64,000 nucleotides of DNA. It comes from Metabacillus malikii (GTDB lineage: Bacteria > Bacillota > Bacilli > Bacillales > Bacillaceae). Where the stretch lies: contig NZ_JAUSUD010000018.1 in the NCBI RefSeq assembly GCF_030813355.1, positions 35,519 to 99,518 of the forward strand. The letters run 5' to 3'. How positions within the stretch are numbered: position 1 is the first letter of the stretch; every line of letters starts with the position of its first letter. A program made the translations under genes and the position numbers. This document shows, one piece after another, positions 11,201 through 18,195 of the stretch. The notes under the pieces are model-generated. The model was not told the origin of the DNA. It saw only the letters and a program-made list of their open reading frames with translations, and did no database searches.

Positions 11201-11335
11201 GATTACTTCCTCTGTTACCTCTTCTGCATACACATTACTTGGAATGAATGTTAAAAAGTTCGAAAATACAATCGTTACCATACAAATGAGGAGAAATAGT
11301 CTTTTCCCCTGACGTTTTACTCGTTCTTTATTCAT
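5282..11335 (-). CDS. Giant wall-anchored lamin-tail / metallophosphoesterase protein
   Basis: A 2017-residue modular surface protein. Order: signal peptide with likely cleavage after NVYA (residue 37); acidic low-complexity linker (40-150); three lamin-tail domains starting near 152, 430 and 735 (each with LLITEL or LVTEV, then YEFxExYN), separated by Ig/FN3-like modules; further Ig-like modules (930-1480); a calcineurin-type phosphoesterase (about 1510-1770) with MSDTQ, HTGDLVDE, LAGNHDVDQ, FHEYLL and SGHYHDSE; an FN3-like domain; a Pro-Gly-Glu repeat wall spanner (about 1865-1960); and a sorting signal LPHTA, hydrophobic segment and KKRSSSN tail. The metal-binding motifs look intact. Architecture resembles B. 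subtilis YvnB with extra repeats and a wall anchor. The substrate may be an extracellular phosphate ester or nucleic acid; this is inference. The sorting motif is LPxTA rather than LPxTG. No sortase gene is in the window. Confidence 0.9.
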   Translation of the reverse strand: MNKERVKRQGKRLFLLICMVTIVFSNFLTFIPSNVYAEEVTEEVIITEPKTHTQPNDQDPSQNNENETILEVETPIEGEVPREEHAAQEEAQTEQQEKESTNEQDKQPSNEEPQQPPLEANPIPENETTTPEQNEQDEPTKTEDTEDFNKNAQLLITELSPNSNGADNYEYFEVYNNSNQPLSLVNYSFIYRYTDSGKEISFQVPAKIIQPEETLVFWYNTAELSLDEFNSHFGIQLTEEQVVQFKEGFPGFANGGNRTAVIKDSEGNDITAAGYLPGETDNTGLVVQYKYAQGKAEMEKHQVLAQPSPGAIEKLQVPEQTVALPEQPTDTEAPIISHKAVTKGNQLQPLTFEAIVTDDQAVHTVTLHIKAEGDNQFTQVPMKKGTENESSFSVTIPGTKIQKNMIYYIEATDGHNYAKTDEIKVEINIPQETFSKQPLLITELAPNSEGGGTDYYEFFELYNNTNQPLAISNYTFIYKYTDTGKEVPFQVPAKTINPQESVVLWFNNGKRTLTQFNATFSSNLTPEQVIEYTDPAFPGFANGGNRAIVIKDNTGAELVSASYLGSENDNTGADIHYTFATEGTEMVKYQVLATPTPGMIDSVQVPTKPVELEEVPVDEEAPVITHTPIKEAEAFSPVVVDASVTDNLANPFVTLHYKKEGDESYTALTMTLNAETSTYSAVIPGNIIDESITYYVEASDGTNTAKTETYAIDVKKSEVDYTKIPKFLVTEVVPDTTNVGSADGYEFIEIYNNTDKDLSFKDYKIQYRYGTDPASDVVWPSIPDDVVIPSQRTLVFWIINGQNTEATVADFNANYGTSLVENKDIVRIYSDGMANGSTRGLVVATNTKEEISVAYYNEEVNIDDTVPDKGIVYKYPEDGSTKSVKVSAGIEAATPGHVEPFQVPKQQIHIEDDSIAPQVVNKTTVTEAKETDDIEIAAEATDNIGVKSVRLLYRTNQQEHFNEVLLQLDSETNQYKSMIYAADLIAKEVVEYYFVASDGINETKSEPYQIKILSDIDSSDLRLNIKNNDILSGTKIVKGTSNHDKADDLKLLIDGEEKQAETFKALEHQAYIALEVSGLNMYFKNAVTMGEDILYLMDKDTLAGWKTFTIPVDADRLNLGENTLTVRAGNKASPFQLEESEENRDDYSIRNIRLILADGTVLRDPAKNDPAKVFDMGDDGTYRPFEDFKFTINEEHTGAKSYAWDTTAVADGEHTVTVKDSKSEVSSVIQVDNTAPNVKTTVEEGKDYKGPFTIDTDVTDEIAGVQTVKVLLDDNQITVPYETASSKLTPGEHTLTIIAEDKVGNKTEENIRFSVNNENPYAPELVSPADGLSTRVDGDPNLKVKVSDPTNDEMDVTFYKGYQYDAADTKHIKAYKHANEIEPPSVMVPDGEESLTSEDISLIAEQDGNYLTTNSDTKFPYHRFDVTIDNSIDENDEIELSWTGHSLEGRKVSMYAWNHETNKWDIITYKIAGTDDFELKGNVTYKEYVNDSNINVLVQDEIPSSPDEYDYTFVWMSDTQYYSESYPYIFEKQTNWIAEMQEEMKIKYVFHTGDLVDESDKVEQWQYADKYMAVLDEHQIPYGVLAGNHDVDQLSNDYTEYYKWFGEDRFKDKDYYGESYKNNRGHYDLISANGNDFIMVYMGWGVEAEDLEWLNKVLSEYPDRKAILNFHEYLLVSGNRSPIGETIYTEVVEKNPNVMAVLSGHYHDSETLVSKIDDNGDGEADRKVYQMLGDYQGGPEGGQGYMKLLHFDQDNNRIIVNTYSPYLDDYNFYDPEEFPGKDEMIIDFDLQIDEKQVATDYFTVNVKTDEKIGNQENIQSGDTAEVTWKGLTENETYSWYAVAKDNYTGSSQSAIWSFVKGENNKQGPDDGEQPGEGEEQPGEGDEQPGEGEEQPGEGDEQPGKGDGQPGNGEEKPGEGEEQPDMGEEQPGDKEQPSKDEDKSGQDDNAPVKDGDKTNTGDNKQQERPASPSDTISKDKGSFNVLPHTATNQLNYLLVGFIILAIGLIARKKRSSSN
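5530..5727 (-). repeat. In-frame 42-bp repeat coding Pro-Gly-Glu wall-spanning region
   Basis: Within the wall-protein gene a 42-bp unit coding PGEGEEQPGEGDEQ is repeated, then degenerates to PGKGDGQPGNGEEK and PDMGEEQPGDKEQ. Such Pro/Gly-rich spacers carry sorted surface proteins across the peptidoglycan. The DNA repeat is a site for slippage-driven length change. Confidence 0.85.
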
Positions 11336-11424
11336 ATGTACCTCCTTATTTATTCCTATACATTGTCAATACTACTCGAATTTTGTAAAAGATATTTTAA
11401 GGGGTTGTAAAGATTTTTTAAGTT

Positions 11425-11580
11425 TGTGTAAACGCAGAACAAAAGCGCAAGCGCCTGTTCTGCCTAGGGCAAATAAGACGCTAATGAATAGAAGACGTTC
11501 TTTGTCTTCAATTCATTAGTGGCTAGACCCTAGAGGGGCTAGGCGCTGGAGCTGGACGTCGAAGCGCTTATCCACAGTAG
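11425..11580. repeat. Structured intergenic repeat element (AGCGCAAGCGCC type)
   Basis: About 155 bp between the importer operon and the wall-protein gene. It has nested inverted repeats: an inner stem CTAATGAAT...ATTCATTAG with GAAGAC arms, and outer arms GCGCCTGTTCTGCC...GGGGCTAGGCGC, ending CGCTGGAGCTGGAC. Sequence of this kind (AGCGCAAGCGCC ... GGCGCTGGAGCTGGA) is, from memory, dispersed in many Bacillaceae genomes. There is only one copy here, so repeat status rests on recall and structure. Confidence 0.55.
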
Positions 11581-11613
11581 AAGAGTTTTATAATTTCCTG
11601 ACAATAAAAAAAT

Positions 11614-11635
11614 GGGCAGCCTTCAACGACTGCCC
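11614..11635 (-). terminator. Terminator of the ABC-importer operon
   Basis: Stem GGGCAG / CTGCCC followed on the minus strand by a run of seven T residues, directly after the HAD phosphatase stop. Confidence 0.85.
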
Positions 11636-11642
11636 GACTTCA

Positions 11643-12440
11643 TTATATGTGAATCGAATTCTTAAAAAGTAAACTTAGATTATCCAATACATAATCCGGG
11701 CGGATACCTGTCTGATCAATATCCTTTATTGATGATGCACCTGTTAACACTAAACAGGTTGCCATTTGCATTGTCTTTCCTAGCAAAATATCTGTCTCTA
11801 GACGGTCCCCGATAATGAGACAAAGCTCTTTCGGTATTTTTAGTTTTTCTAAAATTAAGTCACCATAGTGTACCGATGGTTTTCCGATTATGTCTGATAT
11901 GGTTTGTTCTGCAGCAACTTCAATTGCTCGGGCAATCGAAAGGGTATCTGCGATAAAGCCTCCTGGAACCGGACATGCCTGATCTGGATTTGTTACAATT
12001 AATTTCGCACCATTTCGTACAGCATTCATCGCACAATTTAACTTCTCATACGTAAATTCGCGATCCAAGCCTACTAGGACATGTGTTGCATGTAAAGGCT
12101 CGCGAGTTGTTCGAAGCTGATAATGACCAAATTCAGCCTCAACTGAGCGTTCACCAACAATATAAATTGTCGCATTAGGAGCACACTTTAAAAAATAACG
12201 AGCAGCTACATACGGTGCAGTTAATATTTCCTCAATATCAGACAGTATCCCTAGTTCTTGCAATCGCTGTTTACACTCGCTACGTGTTTGGGTTGGGGAA
12301 TTTGTAATAAATAACACATGCTTTTGCTGTTGCCTTAATTGATGAATTGTTTCTTTCACACCAGGTAACAATTGCTTTCCTACATAGATTGTTCCATCTA
12401 AATCAAAGCAATAAGCAGCAAAATCATCAATATGGATCAA
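11643..12440 (-). CDS. HAD-IIA family sugar-phosphate phosphatase (NagD/AraL type)
   Basis: A 265-residue haloacid-dehalogenase hydrolase of subclass IIA, the group that dephosphorylates small sugar phosphates, glycerol phosphates or p-nitrophenyl phosphate. Motif I is FDLDGT (nucleophile Asp13, acid Asp15), motif II FITNSPT, motif III a Lys in DIIGKPS, and motif IV GDRLETDILLG. The C2-type cap lies between motifs II and III. It is the last gene of the importer operon and overlaps the preceding gene by 14 bp, so translation is probably coupled. Context suggests it acts on the imported or isomerised phosphorylated product; glycerol-3-phosphate is one candidate substrate by analogy with ugp clusters. 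The specificity is inferred. Confidence 0.85.
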   Translation of the reverse strand: MIHIDDFAAYCFDLDGTIYVGKQLLPGVKETIHQLRQQQKHVLFITNSPTQTRSECKQRLQELGILSDIEEILTAPYVAARYFLKCAPNATIYIVGERSVEAEFGHYQLRTTREPLHATHVLVGLDREFTYEKLNCAMNAVRNGAKLIVTNPDQACPVPGGFIADTLSIARAIEVAAEQTISDIIGKPSVHYGDLILEKLKIPKELCLIIGDRLETDILLGKTMQMATCLVLTGASSIKDIDQTGIRPDYVLDNLSLLFKNSIHI

Positions 12441-13254
12441 CCAACAAATCCGCCTTCTTAAGTTGAAGCTCTTTCTTGAGAAGTTCCTTACCTTCTCGTA
12501 ATGCGTCTAAGCTAGTACCTGGTGCATATTCTAAAATAAGCTGACATTCTTTTGTATATTCACGTAATGTTTCAAAAATCGGCTCCCACTCAATCGTTCC
12601 TTCACCAATCGGTAAATGGTCATCAGCATTACCCTTATTATCATGGAGATGAACTGCAAGTAAACGGTCCCCTATTGCCTTTATCACAGCAGGAATGTCC
12701 CAATCATTTAAATGCGCATGTCCGACATCAAGGAGATAACCTGCCGTATCATCCAACGAATCTAGGAAACTAATAAACTCTTCTTGTGTAAAAAGAGATT
12801 CACCATTGTAGCCAACATTTTCAACCGCTAGCTTCACTTGCAACGGTCTTGCAACTTCACATAGTTCCCCGATCGCTTCAAATGCACGTTGTTTTGCAAG
12901 TTCTCGGTTAAAGACTGGTGAAAAGCAGAAGCCTGGATGGATGACGACATGACTAGCCTGGATTAACCCTGCGAACTCAATAGCCTTTTTATATTCTGAA
13001 AAAGATGCACTCCTAATCGCTTTGTTCTCACTCGTAAGATTTGTGTCCCATGCAGGAGGATGAACGGTATACCCAACGGCTTTTTCCTTTAATTTAGGTG
13101 CTAAGCTTGCAAATAGCAACTCCATATCATTCCATCTCTCACCATCCATAAGCAACTCAATTTTTTCAGCTCCATTTTCAATTAATACATCAACATTCCC
13201 CTCTATATTTCTCATTAATAATGGTAAATCTGAATAGCAGATTTCACTTTTCAT
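12427..13254 (-). CDS. Sugar phosphate isomerase/epimerase family (TIM-barrel) protein
   Basis: A 275-residue xylose-isomerase-like TIM barrel (AP endonuclease family 2 fold). Visible metal or active-site segments are VVIHPGF, KLAVENVGY, LLDVGHAHLND, AVHLHDNKG and LILEYAPG, with His, Glu and Asp in the order typical of sugar phosphate isomerase/epimerases. It starts 3 bp after the ATPase gene stop and overlaps the phosphatase gene, within a tight operon. It probably converts or hydrolyses the substrate brought in by the importer. The exact reaction cannot be read from sequence. The same fold includes endonuclease IV, but the context argues for a metabolic role. Confidence 0.82.
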   Translation of the reverse strand: MKSEICYSDLPLLMRNIEGNVDVLIENGAEKIELLMDGERWNDMELLFASLAPKLKEKAVGYTVHPPAWDTNLTSENKAIRSASFSEYKKAIEFAGLIQASHVVIHPGFCFSPVFNRELAKQRAFEAIGELCEVARPLQVKLAVENVGYNGESLFTQEEFISFLDSLDDTAGYLLDVGHAHLNDWDIPAVIKAIGDRLLAVHLHDNKGNADDHLPIGEGTIEWEPIFETLREYTKECQLILEYAPGTSLDALREGKELLKKELQLKKADLLVDPY

Positions 13255-13257
13255 TAT

Positions 13258-14394
13258 TTAGCCCACTCCAATCGTGTTCATTTTTAATGTCGTATCTTCT
13301 TCCCTGTCCAATTGCTCCGGATAACCTATTGAATTTGTAGTCTCTTCATCAAAAATATGCAAATGCTTCATTGGAAACTTCACATATACTTTCTCATCTG
13401 GACTCCACTGTTTTTCCTCACTCATCACGACAATCTCGTTACCTTCCATATCAATTGAGACTCCGTAGGATGGACCGTAATTCTCAACGTATTTCACAAC
13501 CCCTCCTAGCGAATGGTCACCTGGAGTATTTGTTATCGCTAGATGCTCGGGTCTAATCCCTAGAATAACTTTGTCACCTTTGCTTTTTGACAGTTGTTTT
13601 AACCACATCAAATCTAGTGATATAGCTTGTCCTCCGATATAAGCATTACTGTCTTGTATATTCACGTTGATTAAGTTCATTGGCGGAGAACCAATGAATT
13701 TTGCTGTAAATAAATTTGCTGGACGATGGTACACATTTTCAGGAGTATCAATCATTTGCAGTCTTCCTTCATGCAATAATGCAACCCGGTCACCAAATGT
13801 CATTGCTTCCACTTGGTCATGTGTCACATATACCATCGTTTGCCGATACATTTCATGAATTTTTATCAACTCTTTACGCGCCGATAAACGCAGCTGGGCA
13901 TCTAAGTTTGATAACGGCTCATCAAGTAAAAAATAATCGGCATTTTTCACAACGGCTCTAGCTAATGCAACACGTTGCCGTTGTCCACCTGATAAATCCT
14001 TTGGCAAACGATTTTCATATTCTTTGAGATGCAGCATCTCTAAAGCGTTGTTTAATCTTCTATCCATTTCAGCCTTAGACATTTTTTGTACCTTTAATGC
14101 ATAAAGAATGTTTTGTCGTACTGTCATATGTGGGTATAATGCATAGTTTTGGAAAACCATTGCAACATTGCGTAATCCGCTCGGTATATCATTAACCCGC
14201 TTCCCATCCATATAAAGGTTGCCTGCTGTAATGTCCTCAAGCCCTGCAATCATCCGTAATGTCGTTGATTTACCACAGCCTGATGGCCCTAACAGAATAA
14301 GTCGCTCTCCTTCTTTAATATCAAAATGCAAGCCCTTTACAACTTCTGTGGGACCATATGATTTTCCGACATGGTCAAATTGTATATTTTTCAC
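13258..14394 (-). CDS. ABC importer ATPase, UgpC/MalK/MsmK type
   Basis: A 378-residue ATPase of the carbohydrate-uptake-1 family. Walker A is GPSGCGKS (residues 36-43), the Q-loop is in MVFQNYALYPHM, the signature is LSGGQRQR, Walker B is DYFLLDEPLSNLDAQLR, and the switch His is in VYVTHDQVEAM. A C-terminal TOBE/MalK regulatory domain (about 240-378) is present. It energises the permease pair encoded just upstream. ATPases of this type are sometimes shared among several sugar importers. The family is certain; the substrate (glycerol-3-phosphate versus a sugar) is not. Confidence 0.93.
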   Translation of the reverse strand: MKNIQFDHVGKSYGPTEVVKGLHFDIKEGERLILLGPSGCGKSTTLRMIAGLEDITAGNLYMDGKRVNDIPSGLRNVAMVFQNYALYPHMTVRQNILYALKVQKMSKAEMDRRLNNALEMLHLKEYENRLPKDLSGGQRQRVALARAVVKNADYFLLDEPLSNLDAQLRLSARKELIKIHEMYRQTMVYVTHDQVEAMTFGDRVALLHEGRLQMIDTPENVYHRPANLFTAKFIGSPPMNLINVNIQDSNAYIGGQAISLDLMWLKQLSKSKGDKVILGIRPEHLAITNTPGDHSLGGVVKYVENYGPSYGVSIDMEGNEIVVMSEEKQWSPDEKVYVKFPMKHLHIFDEETTNSIGYPEQLDREEDTTLKMNTIGVG

Positions 14395-14405
14395 ATTCCC
14401 ACCTC

Positions 14406-15230
14406 CTATTTAATACCCGATGAAGTAAATGTTCCGATTATATATTTTTGAAATAGTAAATAAAGTGTAAGAGGGATTAACATTGTGATAACAGAGACTG
14501 CCATTGCAACGGTAAAGTTCGTGCCGCCCTCTGTACTAATGTACATTTGTAATGCTAATGGCAATGTATATTGCTCCGTGCTTTTTAGAATGAGCACTGG
14601 CCAGACATATTCATTCCAAGCAGTAATAAAGAACCATATTCCTGATGCTGTAACTGCTGGCCTAACTAATGGTAGTACAATGTCTTTCATAATGTGAGCA
14701 TGTCCAATCTTATCGACATGGGCTACTTCTATAAGTGAATAAGGAATACTTCTCATCGATTGCCTAATTAAAAAGATGCCAACTGCATCTGCAAGCTGTG
14801 GCAAAATAACTCCCCATACGCTGTTAACTAACCCTAATTCAGAAACGACTAAGTAGTTCGGAATCATCGTGATTGTAAATGGGATAAAAATTGTGCTGAG
14901 TAAAACAAAATACAGCAGTTCTTTCCCTTTAAAAGTAAAATACACAAATGCATAGGCTGCTAAAAATGAAGTTACTACTTTGAATAATGTCACAACGGAT
15001 GCAATAATAAAGGTGTTCAATGTTATCTTTATAACTGGTAAACTCTCAAAAAAGATTGAATAGTTTTCTAATGTCGGTTGAAGCGGAATGAAATTCAATA
15101 CGTCATTATAGGCATCCTCCAACGGTCGAAATGAAGTCCCTACTGCAAAGATGACCGGAAAGATTAAGATAATCACTGTGCCAATAAAGATAAAATGCCA
15201 CGGTATTGATAGCAAGCGGTTAATTTTCAT
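14406..15230 (-). CDS. ABC importer permease, UgpE/MalG type
   Basis: A 274-residue inner-membrane permease with about six transmembrane segments and the EAA loop (EVAHVDKIGHAHIMKDIVLPLVRPA) that contacts the ATPase. It starts at the ATG at 15230 behind AAAGAGG. An earlier ATG at 15251 would enlarge the overlap with the preceding permease and has no site. The 11-bp overlap with that gene suggests coupled translation. It is the second permease subunit of a carbohydrate-uptake-1 transporter. Confidence 0.9.
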   Translation of the reverse strand: MKINRLLSIPWHFIFIGTVIILIFPVIFAVGTSFRPLEDAYNDVLNFIPLQPTLENYSIFFESLPVIKITLNTFIIASVVTLFKVVTSFLAAYAFVYFTFKGKELLYFVLLSTIFIPFTITMIPNYLVVSELGLVNSVWGVILPQLADAVGIFLIRQSMRSIPYSLIEVAHVDKIGHAHIMKDIVLPLVRPAVTASGIWFFITAWNEYVWPVLILKSTEQYTLPLALQMYISTEGGTNFTVAMAVSVITMLIPLTLYLLFQKYIIGTFTSSGIK

Positions 15231-16149
15231 AATATATTCCTCTTTCAACAAACCTGAATTCTACAATTAATAACAATAAAAAAATCAACATTGTTAAAAT
15301 TGACAGGGCTGCCGAATGACCGGTTCGGTATAGAACAAATGCTTCATGATATGCATGGTAGATAACATTCGAACTACCGTAATTGGGGCCACCTTGTGTA
15401 ATAACCTTTATCGGTGTAAAAACATATTGAAGCCCTTGAACGATCGTAATAATGAAAATATAGATACCTGTTGAGCCGCTCATCGGTACGACAATTGTAA
15501 AGAATATTTTCCATAGCGGCACATTGTCAACACGTGCTGCTTCTATGATTTCCCGTGAAATCCCATTGATTGAGGCGTATAATAAAATGAAATTATATCC
15601 AAATATTTTCCAAGACGTAATGATAGTTAAAACGAGAATGACCCAACCGTCTGTTTTACTCCAAATTGGTATCTCAAGACCTAACCATCCAAATATGATT
15701 GCAAGCGGTCCAGAAACTGGGTTTAAAATCCACGTAAATAAAATGGAGCCTACAACTAAAGATATAAATGCCGGCAAAAACATGGCACTTTTATAAAAGC
15801 CATTGAACTTTGTTAACACAAGGTCGAGGACAAATGCAAACACATATGGCACTGAACAGTTAATAAGCAGGAGCAATACGATATATATCGCTGTATTCCC
15901 AAAAACTTTATACGTATTCGGATCACTAAGGACATCGACGTAATTACTAAGGCCGACAAATTCCTTCGTTGGACTAATCATATTCCAATCAAAAAAGCTT
16001 AAGTATATTGTGTATAGAAATGGCCAAAACATAAAAATCGTAAACACGATGAGCGATGGAATTAACAGACTATAGGCAACCCACGCTTGCTTACTTACAC
16101 TTATCCTTTTTAGAAATGAATTTTTCAGTTCGACTCCAAAGGTACTCAT
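15220..16149 (-). CDS. ABC importer permease, UgpA/MalF type
   Basis: A 309-residue permease with about six membrane segments and the EAA motif (EIIEAARVDNVPLWKIFFTIVVPM). It pairs with the following UgpE-like subunit. N-terminal residues 1-20 are cytoplasmic and basic. The 123-bp gap to the upstream binding-protein gene is the largest in the operon, as is common where the abundant binding protein is expressed at a higher level. Confidence 0.9.
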   Translation of the reverse strand: MSTFGVELKNSFLKRISVSKQAWVAYSLLIPSLIVFTIFMFWPFLYTIYLSFFDWNMISPTKEFVGLSNYVDVLSDPNTYKVFGNTAIYIVLLLLINCSVPYVFAFVLDLVLTKFNGFYKSAMFLPAFISLVVGSILFTWILNPVSGPLAIIFGWLGLEIPIWSKTDGWVILVLTIITSWKIFGYNFILLYASINGISREIIEAARVDNVPLWKIFFTIVVPMSGSTGIYIFIITIVQGLQYVFTPIKVITQGGPNYGSSNVIYHAYHEAFVLYRTGHSAALSILTMLIFLLLLIVEFRFVERGIYYEN

Positions 16150-16272
16150 GACTTCCCCCTATAGTAGAGAGTGTTACTCTAAACCATTTGTCAGACCCCG
16201 CAAACATCATTAGCAGATTGTTACTTATATCGCTATTGTTTTTGGGGTCCATCCTTTACCTCTCTAGTTTCC

Positions 16273-17574
16273 CTATTTTAATAGTTCATTAATTTGCTTC
16301 TCTGTTTTCTTTAGACCTTCTTCAACAGAGATACTTCCACCTAATATTTGGTCACGTACATCTAATAGTAATTGCTCTGCCTGCAGACCAGCATCGCCTG
16401 GGAAAGAAGCCCACGGAACAACGCCATCCATTTGTTCAATTGCCGGTTGCATCATTTCATTTTCTTCTAAATAAGCTTTTAAGCCATTTTCTGCTTCTGC
16501 AACGTCAGAACGTGGCGGTACATAACCTGTTCCTTCTGTCCACTTAGCCATTGACTCAACACTATATAAAAACTTCATAAACTCCCATGCAGCCTTCTGC
16601 TGTGCTTCTTCTTGTGCAGTAATGGCTAACATCGCACCGCCAGCAGGCAATCTGACCTCTTTTCCTTCCCAAGCAGGTGACTTAATCGCTGCAACATCAA
16701 ACTTTGAATTTGTTTGAATGTTTGAGCGTTGTGCAATTGTCGTATAGGCCATTGCCACATTTCCATCTATGAAACTTTGAATTCCTTGATCCCAAGCAAT
16801 ATGCAATGCCTCTTCAGCTGCCACCATATCTGCCCACACTTCATATGCCTTAATACCTTCAGGAGATGCAAAGCTTGCTTTCCCGTCAGTTATCATTCTT
16901 GCACCGTTGCTTTCAAGTAAAGCTTGCGTACCCCAGTTGTCTGCTGGTTCTTGAAGATAGAAACCGTATTTCCCTGTTTTTGCCTTTATTTGCTCTGAAA
17001 ATTGCTTCACTTCTTCCCAAGTTTTTGGACCATTTTCATCTAATCCAGCTTCCTTTAATAAATCACGATTGATATATAAAACTGGATTACTTAAGGAATA
17101 AGGAATGCCAACCTGCTCTCCATCAGAATTTTTCGCTAGACTCATGACATTTTCTAGGAAGTAGTCTTTTAAAAATGTTTTATCTTCCGGAAAGTGTTCC
17201 TCAATGACTTCCTGTGGTGAAGCATACTCAAAGTTATTTGAAAAATAATCTAGAAATGACCAGCCAACTTGTACAACGGCAGGTGCCTTTCCTGCTGCTG
17301 CTTCTGCTTGGAGATTTTGCATTAACCCTTTATACATATCAGGATTAAACTTTGCAACAACTTCCACTGAGTCACTTTGTTTATTAAACTCTTCTACTAA
17401 ATCGGTTACCGCTTGTCCACCTTGTGTTTCCGCATTAACATGCCAATATTCGATGACCGTTTTCTGCTCTTTCCCAGATGAGACAACATTAGACTGACCA
17501 TCACCTGCATTTCCACAAGCAGCTAAAGAAAATCCTAATACAAAAACAGTTAGTAGCTTAACAAATAATTTCAT
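16273..17574 (-). CDS. Extracellular solute-binding lipoprotein (UgpB-like)
   Basis: A 433-residue family-1 binding protein, first gene of the importer operon. The lipoprotein signal ends in FSLAACGN, with Cys20 as the anchor. The mature protein opens with VIEYWHVNAETQGGQAVTDL, which resembles UgpB-like glycerol-3-phosphate binders (their FWH-start), and contains the family features APAVVQVGWSF, YSLSNPVLYINRDLL and the C-terminal GTGYVPPRSD. It has a strong GGGAGGAAAGGA ribosome site. A leader hairpin with a T-tract lies 75 bp upstream. The UgpB-like start and the downstream phosphatase suggest glycerol-3-phosphate or its diesters, but other phosphorylated or plain sugars are possible. Confidence 0.88.
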   Translation of the reverse strand: MKLFVKLLTVFVLGFSLAACGNAGDGQSNVVSSGKEQKTVIEYWHVNAETQGGQAVTDLVEEFNKQSDSVEVVAKFNPDMYKGLMQNLQAEAAAGKAPAVVQVGWSFLDYFSNNFEYASPQEVIEEHFPEDKTFLKDYFLENVMSLAKNSDGEQVGIPYSLSNPVLYINRDLLKEAGLDENGPKTWEEVKQFSEQIKAKTGKYGFYLQEPADNWGTQALLESNGARMITDGKASFASPEGIKAYEVWADMVAAEEALHIAWDQGIQSFIDGNVAMAYTTIAQRSNIQTNSKFDVAAIKSPAWEGKEVRLPAGGAMLAITAQEEAQQKAAWEFMKFLYSVESMAKWTEGTGYVPPRSDVAEAENGLKAYLEENEMMQPAIEQMDGVVPWASFPGDAGLQAEQLLLDVRDQILGGSISVEEGLKKTEKQINELLK

Positions 17575-17648
17575 TTTCCTTTCCTCCCTATTTCTTAGAA
17601 TTAGAATGATAAATCAGTGAATCTCAGTGCTTAACCCCAAAAACAAAA

Positions 17649-17696
17649 AGACCTCAAATAACATGTATATAACGCTATACATCTTATTTGAGGTCT
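17649..17696 (-). promoter_or_regulatory. Leader terminator (candidate attenuator) ahead of the importer operon
   Basis: On the minus strand the leader of the binding-protein gene holds a long hairpin: stem AGACCTCAAATAA with TTATTTGAGGTCT, plus an inner ATGTAT/ATACAT pairing, then TTTTTGTTTTT. That is a complete intrinsic terminator. There is no minus-strand gene between it and tdk, whose own terminator is at 18118-18154, so it sits inside the importer leader rather than after another gene. This points to control by conditional termination. The regulator is unknown; a GlpP-like antiterminator is only a guess from the possible substrate. Confidence 0.6.
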
Positions 17697-17900
17697 CTCA
17701 ATTTGCACCTTTATTAAATATTCACTTGATAGTTTAACTATAAAATAGAATTATTAATCGAATATGAAGTAATTGTAAAACTTTTGTATACTTGCTGTTT
17801 TAGAGAGGGAGATTTCTTTAAACATTTCGTACAGATGAATTTGATATATGGTAAAATAAGGGTAAAAAGTAATCGACTGTTACTCAGGAGGTGAAGTACG

Positions 17901-18089
17901 ATGACAGAAATCCTTATTTATTTATTACCAATATTCATCCTATTATCAGGGATAGTTTTCCTTCTGGTTGGTAAAGTGAAGAAGAATCGTTTATTTAATG
18001 GAATTGGAATTGGCATCATTGCTTCTCTACTCATTCTTGAGTTACCTTCATTTATAGAGGGATTTGTAAAAGGATTTTCTGAGCTTTGA
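17901..18089 (+). CDS. Small two-helix membrane protein
   Basis: A 62-residue protein with two hydrophobic segments (about residues 4-25 and 33-54) separated by the basic turn GKVKKNRLFN, so probably a membrane hairpin. It has a textbook ribosome site, CAGGAGGTG, at 17886-17894. It shares a bidirectional terminator with tdk. I do not recognise the family. The strong translation signal and membrane pattern support a real gene. Confidence 0.65.
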   Translation: MTEILIYLLPIFILLSGIVFLLVGKVKKNRLFNGIGIGIIASLLILELPSFIEGFVKGFSEL

Positions 18090-18117
18090 TTAACTGACCG
18101 CTTATGTTATACAAAGA

Positions 18118-18154
18118 GGCTATCGACTTAAGTACTTTTCATAAGTCGATAGCC
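18118..18154. terminator. Bidirectional terminator between the small membrane gene and tdk
   Basis: Stem GGCTATCGACTTA / TAAGTCGATAGCC, a perfect 13-bp inverted repeat around a short loop, between convergent genes. Confidence 0.85.
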
Positions 18155-18195
18155 CTATCTTCTTTTAGGGCTAAAAATACTTACCAGCTCTGTTC

